Shown: positions 7,801-16,609 of the stretch, piece by piece
Position numbering within the stretch: the first letter of the stretch is position 1
How the letters are laid out: every line of letters starts with the position of its first letter
Source: Mikrocytos mackini
Lineage: Eukaryota > Endomyxa > Ascetosporea > Mikrocytida > Mikrocytiidae
NCBI GenBank assembly: GCA_030180075.1
Contig: JASNJN010000101.1
Coordinates: forward strand, 1 to 26,805
Reading direction: 5' to 3'
Length of the DNA stretch: 26,805 nt
The notes under the pieces: generated by a model
Seen by the model: the letters and a program-made list of their open reading frames with translations, nothing else
What the model was told of the DNA's origin: nothing
The model's database searches: none
Position numbers and translations under genes: made by a program

Positions 7801-9090
7801 ATGGATAACATCTACGTCAAACTCAACAATGTGAACGACTATGAAACTCTGGCCAAAGACTGTGCTTACATGGATAAGGAAAGTTCGCACTTTGACCAGA
7901 TGAAAGGAGAAAACACTGCTTCGATTACACCGGCAGATTGTCTTTCTTGTTCAGGTTGTTTAACAACCTCTGAAGAATTACTAGTTAATGATCAGACATC
8001 ACAGAAAGTCATGGATTTTGTTAACAACGAGAAAGAATGTGATGTTGACTATTTTATTGTTGGAAACGATCTTGCACTCGTGTCCATAGCACTCGCCAAT
8101 CAAATAAGCGTTCTTGACATACGGAAACATTTCCAAAACAAAGGAATTCCTAATTTAATTTCAAATAGAATCGGTAGAAAGATTTTATTGTATCTTATGT
8201 TAGAATACTCGTTCGAATTCACTGATAAAAAGTATCCTTTATTTACATCTGAATGTCCTTCGTTTGTACTTTATTTGAAGAAACAATTAGAGCCCGGTTT
8301 AGATAAGTTCCTGTTTCCTTTTCTTTCTTCAGATCAACTTACAAAATTACTCGTTTTGGAAACAATGAAAAAAGACTGCAAAATACTTGGACTTAGCCAA
8401 TGTGTGGACAAAAAGCTGGAAAACATAAACAACAAAGAAATTAAAGATGTGGATATAATAGGCACTCCATATGAGTTGTTTTCTGAACACAGAATCAAGT
8501 ATGATTTTGAATTAGACCTAAAAAAGCTCGAAAACGAATACTTAATGAAAGGTTTAAATGGAAGTTTAGTTTATAAGTTCATAAAGAAATACACAATTAA
8601 GAAATTTGGCTTTACAACAAAAGAATTTAAGATCAGATATAAGAAAATCAGAACAGGTTTCATAGAAATATTTTCTGAGCACAATGGGAAAGAGCTCGCA
8701 AAAGGATTAAGGGTAGAGGGAATAAACAATATTGTGTTTTTGGCAAATAAGTTTAAAACGAAAACAAATAGTTACATATTTGCTGAAATGATGGCTTGTC
8801 CCGAAGGCTGTACATTTGGAAGTGGGCTAAACAAATTTGAAGAGCCAGAAAATGATCTCAGCTTAAAACAGAAATTATTATACGAAAAACTTCTAAAATG
8901 GAAACATTATAAAACAATAAAAAACGAAATAAAACGATTAGACAGCTCTTTTGTTGAAAAATATAATGCCGAAGATATGATAAAAGATTTTTATCTGAAA
9001 TTTAATCGAGATGCTAGTACACACCTGAAAAAGATAAACGATACACAAAACTCCGATGTTAATAAACAGACAGAAACTTTCGATTGGTGA
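7801..9090 (+). CDS. NAR1: Cytosolic Fe-S cluster assembly factor Nar1 (iron-only hydrogenase-like)
   Basis: This 429-residue protein is the CIA-pathway component that bridges early scaffold and late targeting complexes. The N-terminal cluster ligands are C21 and C47/C50/C53 (DCLSCSGCLTTSEELLV, close to the Nar1 DCLxCSGC motif). The hydrogenase-like part has CPSFVLYLKKQ (C152), LSQCVDKKLENIN (C201), and MACPEGCTFGSGLN (C333 and C337), equivalent to the ligands of the second 4Fe-4S cluster. The protein ends in FDW, matching the C-terminal aromatic tail used for docking to the CIA targeting complex. The linker between C21 and C47 lets the four N-terminal cysteines be placed as in yeast, but C21 is less certain than the others. 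It converges on the next gene with 43 bp between stop codons. Confidence 0.93.
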   Translation: MDNIYVKLNNVNDYETLAKDCAYMDKESSHFDQMKGENTASITPADCLSCSGCLTTSEELLVNDQTSQKVMDFVNNEKECDVDYFIVGNDLALVSIALANQISVLDIRKHFQNKGIPNLISNRIGRKILLYLMLEYSFEFTDKKYPLFTSECPSFVLYLKKQLEPGLDKFLFPFLSSDQLTKLLVLETMKKDCKILGLSQCVDKKLENINNKEIKDVDIIGTPYELFSEHRIKYDFELDLKKLENEYLMKGLNGSLVYKFIKKYTIKKFGFTTKEFKIRYKKIRTGFIEIFSEHNGKELAKGLRVEGINNIVFLANKFKTKTNSYIFAEMMACPEGCTFGSGLNKFEEPENDLSLKQKLLYEKLLKWKHYKTIKNEIKRLDSSFVEKYNAEDMIKDFYLKFNRDASTHLKKINDTQNSDVNKQTETFDW

Positions 9091-9133
9091 TTTTTTGTAT
9101 TGTTAATAGTTGTAATATAAATTAGATAGATAT

Positions 9134-9740
9134 TTATTGCTTACCTGATTTACCGTTAGCTGACAGTTTCTTAAGAGTTGTTTTTAGTTTGTTTGTATTG
9201 ATTTCTCGAACAGTCATAGCTTTTGCTAAATGTTCCAAAAGGAGTTCGTGGCGCTTTATAATGAAATTTATTTGCACTATCTTTTTATCAATAGTTTCTT
9301 CCATTTTATTCTGGTCAATCTTCAGAGAGCAAGAACCAGAAAACTGTGAGTAAAGATCGTTGAGTATCTTACTCTCCCCTTTCTTGAATATATTGGATAT
9401 ATAGCCGAATTTGATTTCCCTATCCTTTGTCACGTCGAAGTCTTTCCCACACTCCTTCAAGATGTTGAGGTCATTCTTATAGCGGCCCAACAGTGTTTTC
9501 GAATATTCATTGTCTTCATGTTTTTTCAACATGTTAATCCGAGTGTTCCTTAACATTTTAACATATTCTTCGGTCTCCCTGATGTTTTTTATAAGCTGAT
9601 CAATAGTGACATTTCCTTCTTCTTTCTTTGAAAATAAATACAACAATTTTGACAACCGGAATGTTCTTGTTCAATAATGCCTTAACACCAGCGTCCGTGG
9701 CATCCTTAGAGTACACGGCTTCGAGTTTCACGGTTTCCAT
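9134..9740 (-). CDS. Coiled-coil protein of unknown function, apparent frame change near its 5' end
   Basis: I do not recognise this gene. The main frame (9134 to about 9670) encodes ~170 charged residues rich in K, E and L, including IDQLIKNIRETEEYVKMLRN, and looks like helical coiled coil. It has no ATG until 9559. A second frame on the same strand starts with an ATG at 9740, runs METVKLEAVYSKDATD and then ALLNKNIPVVKI, and overlaps the first frame near 9620-9670. The ATG at 9740 is 28 bp from the divergent IRE1 start, which suits a shared promoter. The two frames are therefore probably one gene split by a one-base error, a real frameshift, or a tiny intron. No good GTAAG donor was found. 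The LFSKKEE...RETEE opening faintly recalls ESCRT-III Snf7 proteins, but this is only a weak hint. Confidence 0.55.
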
Positions 9741-9768
9741 ATTTATAAATTTAAATTTTAAAATTGTG
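9741..9768. promoter_or_regulatory. 28-bp divergent gap with an AT palindrome (coiled-coil gene / IRE1)
   Basis: The gap between ATG 9740 (minus) and ATG 9769 (plus) is almost wholly AAATTTAAATTTTAAAATT (about 9747-9765). The same kind of block precedes the importin and LC8 starts. It is inferred to be a start-proximal promoter signal; microsporidian AAATTT-like signals have been described upstream of coding starts. Confidence 0.4.
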
Positions 9769-12183
9769 ATGACAAATTTGTTCAATGCGATCATGCTTAT
9801 ATTTCTCAACAACGGACAATACTTTGTCGTTCTTCCTGAAGTTGAAACAGGCATCCAATCCCCGTACCTTTTGAGACATGGAAAACTAACTTCTCCATTG
9901 ACAAGATCACATGACGCGAATTCTTCTCTACTCACAGGAAGCAATTCATTTGTATATTACATTGACAAGAAACAAAACAAATTGTTGGACTATGGGCACA
10001 TAAAAGACATAATTGGCCACTGCCCTATTCGAGACGAATACAGAAACGAGTGGATCCTAGGTAACAAGAACAGCTCAATATTAACCTTTAATATGTTCGA
10101 TTTCAGTTTCGAAATGAGCAGCACGCCGTTGAACAGACAGACAAATTCGTTTATGTTCCTTACGACAATGTACGATTTGTATTCATACAACGAAGAGTTT
10201 TTAGAAAGCCAACACTTAAAACAGACAATTATTAATCCCATAACATTTTCACAGAAAGCCACAATATCAAAGGAAAAAGAAAAGTATTTTTTATTGGACA
10301 CCAAGATATTTACATCACCAGAATCGAACACTAACAACAAAGACTCTTTTATTCATAATTTAACCACCACTTTAGAGGGACAGCTCAAGTTTGAAATAGT
10401 ATCCAAAGACCACTCTCTGATTAAAAGAATTAACTTAGGAGCTTCGATCCACTCTGCATATCAGGTTTCATTCTTTTCTGAACATATCTTCACGCCATTT
10501 ATTAAGCCAAAAAGTGACTCTTATAAGAATATAACAGTTAAAAGTTTGGAAATAACCAATAAATCTACAGCAAGGAAAACATCTACATCTGAAAAGCAAG
10601 TTTATGTAAACGAGAAAAATGAATTGGTTTTACCATTTGATAAAAGTACACATTTTGAAAGTGGTGTTAAAAATATTGAGTTTGTTCGTTCACCGCTTGT
10701 GCCGCTTAATACAAACATTGGTCAACCTGATAAGGACAGCAATTTAATACCGATTACAACCTATGAAATCCCAACATATAATGCTGTCCCAGAGCCAATA
10801 AAAACAAGATTTACTGATGAATTATTAACTTTTGATTATATAAAGACAATATCAATCTTTGGTATTCTTCTGATTCTATTCTTAATCTGTGTACAAATTA
10901 AACATATTATTATAGAATACAAATCATCAAATAACAACGGATTGAATAAGATAACAATCTACAAGGATAAAGTGTTGGGCCGTGGTGAAGGAGGAACAGT
11001 TGTTTTTGAAGGTAAGTTTGAAGGTAGAAACGTAGCAGTTAAACGAATACTCAAAATAAACTTTGATAAAGTAAAAAAAGAGGTTGACAGTTTGATAAAA
11101 GCTGATTCTTGTCCATACATATTGAGATATTTTACTGTGGAAGAAGATGAATCTTTTTATTACTTAGCACTTGAAAAATGTGCATATAACTTGGAGACAT
11201 ACTTGCAGAGAAATAACAAAAACATTAAGAAAAGAAAAATAATGCATTCGGTCGCATGTGGTGTAAAACAGATACATTCAGTTGGATTGATACACCGAGA
11301 TATAAAACCCCAGAATGTGCTTATTGATGGAAAAGACAACGTTAAACTGGCCGACTTGGGTATTGCCAAGGAGCTTGACAGCAGTACAACAACAAACAAG
11401 TACGGAACACTTATTTGGATGCCGCCAGAATATGCAATAGAGGGAAAGTATCAATCTGTAAATGAAGAGAAAACAAAAGGGGACATATTTAGCCTAGGAT
11501 GTCTGTTTTATTATATATTGACAGGTGGAAAACATCCCTTTGGCATAGAAAAAGAAAGAGTCCGAAATATGATTACATCAAATTACAATGTGAATATTGA
11601 TTCTATTGCACTATCTATCAGAGAAATCCTACGAATGATGCTAAATAGAGAGCCTAGCCAAAGACCTTTTATAAACGATGTTTTGAGCTACCCGTACTTT
11701 TGGACTACGGATATGAAAATTAGATTTATAGTCAAAGCAAGTGATAAATTAGAGACAGAATTTAGATACGGGAAGTTGATAACTTACTTGAATATTTTTG
11801 GGCACCAAGTTTATCATAGTAAGAATGGATGGAAAGGTAAAATAGACGAAGGGCTGATCAAAGAAATAGAAAATTTTAGAGGATATGATTCATATAGTTT
11901 TTTGGATTTTCTGAGAGCTTTTAGAAACACCTGGAACCATTTCAACGACATAAAATCTGCAGCCACAATAATTGGAGTGGGCGCAGACAGATATTTGAAA
12001 TATTACCAGAGATTGTTTCCCGGGTTTATTTTATTTTTGTGGTCGGCTTTGGGCGACTGCAAGGATGTGGAATTGGGCGATATGAAAGAGTATTACCAGG
12101 AACTCAGCAACGTAGTGAAAGATAAATTTGAAGGAAAGAAAATATGCTACAAAACTAGAAACTGGTATAAAACTAAAATATGA
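9769..12183 (+). CDS. IRE1: IRE1-like ER stress sensor: lumenal domain, kinase and KEN RNase
   Basis: This is an 804-residue type I membrane protein. Residues 1-25 look like a signal sequence (MTNLFNAIMLIFLNN). The lumenal part has beta-propeller-like strands (NSFVYYIDKKQNKLLDYG). A membrane span lies at ~360-378 (TISIFGILLILFLICVQI). The kinase (~395-650) has GRGEGGTV, VAVK (K425), HRDIKPQN (509-516), and DLG (529-531) in place of DFG. It is followed by YFWTTDMKIRF and a KEN RNase domain. Y706 and RNTWNH (R719, N720, H724) match the catalytic Tyr, Arg, Asn and His of yeast Ire1. The family splices HAC1/XBP1-type mRNA during unfolded-protein stress. The start at 9769 is chosen because it begins the signal peptide and sits 28 bp from a divergent ATG; the open frame extends upstream without one. 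RAD50 follows in tandem after 218 bp. Confidence 0.93.
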   Translation: MTNLFNAIMLIFLNNGQYFVVLPEVETGIQSPYLLRHGKLTSPLTRSHDANSSLLTGSNSFVYYIDKKQNKLLDYGHIKDIIGHCPIRDEYRNEWILGNKNSSILTFNMFDFSFEMSSTPLNRQTNSFMFLTTMYDLYSYNEEFLESQHLKQTIINPITFSQKATISKEKEKYFLLDTKIFTSPESNTNNKDSFIHNLTTTLEGQLKFEIVSKDHSLIKRINLGASIHSAYQVSFFSEHIFTPFIKPKSDSYKNITVKSLEITNKSTARKTSTSEKQVYVNEKNELVLPFDKSTHFESGVKNIEFVRSPLVPLNTNIGQPDKDSNLIPITTYEIPTYNAVPEPIKTRFTDELLTFDYIKTISIFGILLILFLICVQIKHIIIEYKSSNNNGLNKITIYKDKVLGRGEGGTVVFEGKFEGRNVAVKRILKINFDKVKKEVDSLIKADSCPYILRYFTVEEDESFYYLALEKCAYNLETYLQRNNKNIKKRKIMHSVACGVKQIHSVGLIHRDIKPQNVLIDGKDNVKLADLGIAKELDSSTTTNKYGTLIWMPPEYAIEGKYQSVNEEKTKGDIFSLGCLFYYILTGGKHPFGIEKERVRNMITSNYNVNIDSIALSIREILRMMLNREPSQRPFINDVLSYPYFWTTDMKIRFIVKASDKLETEFRYGKLITYLNIFGHQVYHSKNGWKGKIDEGLIKEIENFRGYDSYSFLDFLRAFRNTWNHFNDIKSAATIIGVGADRYLKYYQRLFPGFILFLWSALGDCKDVELGDMKEYYQELSNVVKDKFEGKKICYKTRNWYKTKI

Positions 12184-12401
12184 TGAAGGAATGAATGAAT
12201 TTGTGATCCAGTTTGTACAATAACCGCTGGAAAATTTTTCATGATTAAATAATAAACGGTTTTAGGATTTCATTAATTATACTTATAAGATTAATATTAT
12301 GAAGCAGGCTCTTATTTTATGAGCTCTCGGCAATAATATATACAACTACATTTTCAAAAATTAAATTTTTGAAAAATTATTTCGGATTGTAAATCACACG
12401 G

Positions 12402-15400
12402 ATGACATATCTACGAAAGCTAGCTATAAACGGAATTAGATCCTACAACCCAAACAAGGTTTCTAAAATAGACTTTTTGAGCCCCATTACTGTGATTGTT
12501 GGAAGAAATGGAAGTGGGAAAACATCGATTATTGAAGCACTGAAATACATTTGCACCGGGACACTCCCGCCTGAAAGCCAAAGTGGAAAGAACTTTGTAT
12601 GCGATAGAAAGCTAGGAACATCTACAACGATAGATGCAACCATTGAACTTGAATTCCAATCGCCGGACAATAAAATAATTACTGCGACAAGAAACTTCAA
12701 GACTATCACTTCTGCGACCCGAAAAACATTTAAAGCTGTAGACGGTGTGTTGAAAACCGTCGATGGAGATGGAAACATTGTCACAGGGTCGCACACCGTC
12801 ACGAACTTTGATAAAATAGTGCCTTTGTTGTTCAGAAGTAATAAATCCATTCTAGAAAATGTTGTATTTTGCCACCAAGATGATTCTCTTTGGCCATTGT
12901 CCGATCCAGCTTCTCTAAAAGCCAAGTTTGACTATATTTTCTGCAGTTCCAAGCTAAACAAATCTCTTGAAACAATTCTGAAAACTAAGAAGCAGAATGA
13001 AAGCCAATACAAAGACGAAATGATCACGTATGAAAAGACAAGAATATTAAAGGATCAATACTTGAATATCAACACCGAGATGGAAAGCTTGGAAAAGAGT
13101 ATCCAAGAAGGCACAGAAAAGAAAAATTCCATTTTACAAAATAAAAACAAAGTAAAAGATGTTCTTGACAAAATCAACAACAAAATGAAAAGATTTAGTG
13201 ATATTAAGGACAAACTCAGAACGTTGGAAAACAGCCGGGCAGAAATAAAAACAAAAACGGGATATTTACGAGAAGGGATCGTTCCCGTTGACATTGACAA
13301 TGAATACCTAAGTGTCGAAGAAATAGAAAACGAACTTAAAAAGAATAAAAAAGAACTTGAAAACCTAGAAAATGACAAGAATAAATTCGAAGCTAAACTG
13401 AAGGAACTATATAAAAAGAAGGGAATGCTGGAAAATATTGAAAATGTACTTTCAACGAAGAACGTTGAATACGAGAACTTGATGTCCAATTGCAATGTCG
13501 ATCTTAAAAGCGAAACTATAGAAAATTTAATTAAACGAAAAACTGAAAAGTGTAAAGCGATTGATAACGAGCTTACGACAAACTTAAAGAATTTACAGGA
13601 AGAAATAAACACAGAGAAAAACAAAACAGCAATTATGTTGAGCCATTTTGAGACCGCAAAAAGTAAGCTAGGAGAAATTAAAGGGGAAAAGAAAGATACC
13701 GAAAGAAAATTCAAATCGCACCTTACAAAACTGAAAAGGGGTAACAAATTCGAAACTTCAGAATGTGATTCTAAGATAAACTATTTGAAACTCGAAATAG
13801 AAAACAAAATGGTGAAATTGGAAACCATATCAATTAAAATTGAAAACAACGAAAGCATCACCACTAAAAACAACAAAGAATTAGAAGACTCATTTGATTA
13901 CCTTAAAAAGTGCAAGGAAGTAGAAGCAAAACAAGAAAACATAACATTTATAAAGAAGTCGATCGAGTCTTATTCCGAACAAAGAACGGCAAAAGCCAAT
14001 GAAACTAAAGAAGCTGAATTTTACACGAAGAACATGAGTAAGCAAAAACATTCAGATACATTCGACAAACTTAATAGCATATTTAACACCAACGGAGAAA
14101 TTCTTGATGTGCTTGAAACAGAAGCCAAGCTTATAAAAGATTTGACCAATGACAAGGAAGAAAAGGAAAAGAACTTAAAGAAACTCAATCTAAACATGAA
14201 TTCAATTGAAACCGAAAACAAAATCGTTAATAAACAAATAAATGACAAAGAAAGCGAACTGAAAACTAACGAACAAAACAAAGAAACGTTAGAAGATTGT
14301 ATTAAAAAGCTGGGGTACGGAGAGGGTAAGCTCACATCGGCTTGTAATGTTGAACATAAAATAAAAGAGTTGGAGTCTTCTGACTTCATATCCGGCCTAA
14401 TTTCTGAATCAGAAACTCAAAACAAATGTGGATTTTGCGATTTAAAGTTTCCAAATAAAGGCCACATCAAAAAGATTAAATCTAAATTTAAAGTTGATTC
14501 AAAAGACAACGAAGAAAAGAAAGAAACAATTAATAAGTTAATACAAATAAAGAAAAAACTGAAAGATGTAGAAAACTTAAAAGCTAGCATTGGTCTACTA
14601 AAAAAAGCCATTGATGAATCCAAAACCCAAGTTTCCAGCAATATTGAAAAGATTAAAGAAATAAAGAAAGTCATTTCCATGTACGAAACTAAAACGAATG
14701 ATTTAAAGAAGATGGTATCGAAACTATATAAAATTAACGAGTCATCAAAATCAATTTTAAACTCTGAGAACGAACTTAGCAACACATTGAAGTCGTGTGA
14801 CGTTGAACAAGGAAAGTTCGACATAGCTGAAATGACCAACATAGAAAACGGGATAAAATCTAAGAACAAAGAGAATGAAAAAATAATAAAGGCAAATAAA
14901 AAACTCAAACTCGAAATGGAACAGTTAAACCTAACAATCGATGAAAAGACAAAATTATTAAAAGATGAAGAAGCATTGAAAGAAAAACACTCGGCATTTA
15001 AAAATAGTATTGGCGGATTGAACTTGTCCATGCTAGTTCACTACAATGAAAAGAGAAATTTAAACATTCTGCTATCACAGAAAAAAGAATCAATTCTTAG
15101 ATTGATGGAAAGCAAAAAGTTGACTGATAAAGAAAAGGAAAGTAAAGTACAGAAGAAAACCAGCAAAATAGAAGAACTTAAAACCATTTACAAACTAAAA
15201 ACCGAATTAAACGAACTTACCCAGCAAAAGGACTCGCTGTTATATTGTGTAGATAAGATAAAAAACTTGAATAAAAAACTAAAACAGTTACATCGAAACA
15301 AAGAGGAAATTACGCTAGGAATAGAAAATTTGCAAACATTGATAAAAAATGCCGAAATACAAAATAAAATTAAAACTTTAGAGACTGACGTTGTCAAGTT

Positions 15401-16232
15401 AAACAAGACTATAAAAGAGACAAAACAATTGCTTGCTGCAAAAGAATCGCTAGAATCTTTGGAAGAGAAGAAAAACACGCATACGAGTATAGCGGACGAA
15501 CTAAGTAGCAAAATAAATAGTCTACAAGGGAAGATATCTGAGCAGGAAAGCCAAATAGGGAGGCTTAAAAAGCAATTAGAATCTGACCAGCTATCTGATA
15601 TCAACGAGAAATACAGGGTTTCCTTTGTCAAAATGCAATTCTTTCAAAAAGCAGCCGGAGAATTAAAACAACTGCATAAAGACTTGGAATATTCTCTGAT
15701 GACTTACCACAGCACGAAGATGAAAGAAGTCAACGAGGTGCTCGTAGATTTATGGAGAAGCGTTTACACAGGAAGCGATATAGAATATATCTGGATTGAT
15801 TCTAAAAATGAAATGAACACTGGAACTACGACTAAAAGGTCAACCAGTAGCTATAACTACTCTATTGTGATGATGCAGAATAGAAAGTTCTTGCCATTAA
15901 AAGGGAGGTGCTCTGCTGGACAAAAAGTATTGGCTTCTCTGCTCATTCGATTGGCACTTTCTGAAGTATTTTGTTCTGAATGTGGAATTCTGACACTCGA
16001 TGAGCCCACAACAAATCTAGACGATGACAACATAGAAGCCCTTGCGGAAGCCATAATTAGAGTTATCCAAAGAAGAATTTCGCAGGGAGACTTCCAGATG
16101 ATTTTAATTACACACGACGAAAAATTTGTTGAGAAGCTTAGAGTATCGGGAGCCTTTGATGAGTATTATAGAGTTTATAAAGACAACTACCAATTTAGCA
16201 ATATTAAGAAAAGAAACGTTTACAACCAATAA
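12402..16232 (+). CDS. RAD50: DNA double-strand-break repair protein RAD50
   Basis: This 1276-residue SMC-like ATPase of the Mre11 complex tethers and processes DNA ends and activates checkpoint signalling. Walker A is GRNGSGKT (34-41), with VCDRKLG and the Q-loop region ENVVFCHQDDSLWPLSDP downstream. Two long coiled-coil arms surround the zinc hook CGFC (676-679). The C-terminal lobe has the ABC signature CSAGQK (1170-1175), Walker B ILTLDEPTTNLD (D1200, E1201), and the H-loop ITHDE. Length matches eukaryotic RAD50 (about 1300). The frame is intact. Its last ~37 codons lie inside a 272-bp perfect inverted repeat whose other arm is at the window start. The 3' flank was hit by a hAT element 154 bp after the stop. 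Confidence 0.97.
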   Translation: MTYLRKLAINGIRSYNPNKVSKIDFLSPITVIVGRNGSGKTSIIEALKYICTGTLPPESQSGKNFVCDRKLGTSTTIDATIELEFQSPDNKIITATRNFKTITSATRKTFKAVDGVLKTVDGDGNIVTGSHTVTNFDKIVPLLFRSNKSILENVVFCHQDDSLWPLSDPASLKAKFDYIFCSSKLNKSLETILKTKKQNESQYKDEMITYEKTRILKDQYLNINTEMESLEKSIQEGTEKKNSILQNKNKVKDVLDKINNKMKRFSDIKDKLRTLENSRAEIKTKTGYLREGIVPVDIDNEYLSVEEIENELKKNKKELENLENDKNKFEAKLKELYKKKGMLENIENVLSTKNVEYENLMSNCNVDLKSETIENLIKRKTEKCKAIDNELTTNLKNLQEEINTEKNKTAIMLSHFETAKSKLGEIKGEKKDTERKFKSHLTKLKRGNKFETSECDSKINYLKLEIENKMVKLETISIKIENNESITTKNNKELEDSFDYLKKCKEVEAKQENITFIKKSIESYSEQRTAKANETKEAEFYTKNMSKQKHSDTFDKLNSIFNTNGEILDVLETEAKLIKDLTNDKEEKEKNLKKLNLNMNSIETENKIVNKQINDKESELKTNEQNKETLEDCIKKLGYGEGKLTSACNVEHKIKELESSDFISGLISESETQNKCGFCDLKFPNKGHIKKIKSKFKVDSKDNEEKKETINKLIQIKKKLKDVENLKASIGLLKKAIDESKTQVSSNIEKIKEIKKVISMYETKTNDLKKMVSKLYKINESSKSILNSENELSNTLKSCDVEQGKFDIAEMTNIENGIKSKNKENEKIIKANKKLKLEMEQLNLTIDEKTKLLKDEEALKEKHSAFKNSIGGLNLSMLVHYNEKRNLNILLSQKKESILRLMESKKLTDKEKESKVQKKTSKIEELKTIYKLKTELNELTQQKDSLLYCVDKIKNLNKKLKQLHRNKEEITLGIENLQTLIKNAEIQNKIKTLETDVVKLNKTIKETKQLLAAKESLESLEEKKNTHTSIADELSSKINSLQGKISEQESQIGRLKKQLESDQLSDINEKYRVSFVKMQFFQKAAGELKQLHKDLEYSLMTYHSTKMKEVNEVLVDLWRSVYTGSDIEYIWIDSKNEMNTGTTTKRSTSSYNYSIVMMQNRKFLPLKGRCSAGQKVLASLLIRLALSEVFCSECGILTLDEPTTNLDDDNIEALAEAIIRVIQRRISQGDFQMILITHDEKFVEKLRVSGAFDEYYRVYKDNYQFSNIKKRNVYNQ

Positions 16233-16392
16233 TTATTTTGATTATTTTAAAATATGGTTAAATTTAGCTACAATATATCAATCGGAAATAAAGAAAATAT
16301 AATCAATGTTAATAAGCCCTGACAAAAGTTTTATGTAATTTATATGTGTTCCACACTCAATTAAATAAATTTGAAACAACGATTTACCGGGT
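16121..16392 (+). repeat. Right arm of the 272-bp inverted repeat (RAD50 3' end and flank)
   Basis: This is the partner of 1-272 in reverse complement. It includes the RAD50 C-terminal codons, stop (16230-16232), flank, the hAT target site ACGATTTA, and exactly six bases of the hAT left end. The repeat ends where the window ends, so its true outer limit is unknown. Confidence 0.95.
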
Positions 16393-16609
16393 CCGGACTT
16401 TTTCCTACCTTTATACTAGATCATATCCTACCTCTTTTGTGGAAAATGGATGAAAAATTATTTTTTCAAAATTTTAATGGTGCCATTAAAAAATTAAAAT
16501 TTTTTAATATTAATCTGATATTTTACTAATTAACTCTATTATTTATTTATTATATTTATTTAAACAATTTATCTAGTAATATCTCAATGTTAAACACATA
16601 CATCATCTC

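Noticed and set aside
9628-9768. Upstream extension of IRE1
   Set aside because: It overlaps the divergent gene's 5' coding region. The signal peptide starts at the ATG at 9769.
13055-13747. 230-codon minus-strand hydrophobic frame, and similar ones at 14021-14389, 14417-15031 and 15188-15631
   Set aside because: These are reverse-strand shadows of the lysine/glutamate-rich RAD50 coiled coil, which reads as F, S and L on the opposite strand.
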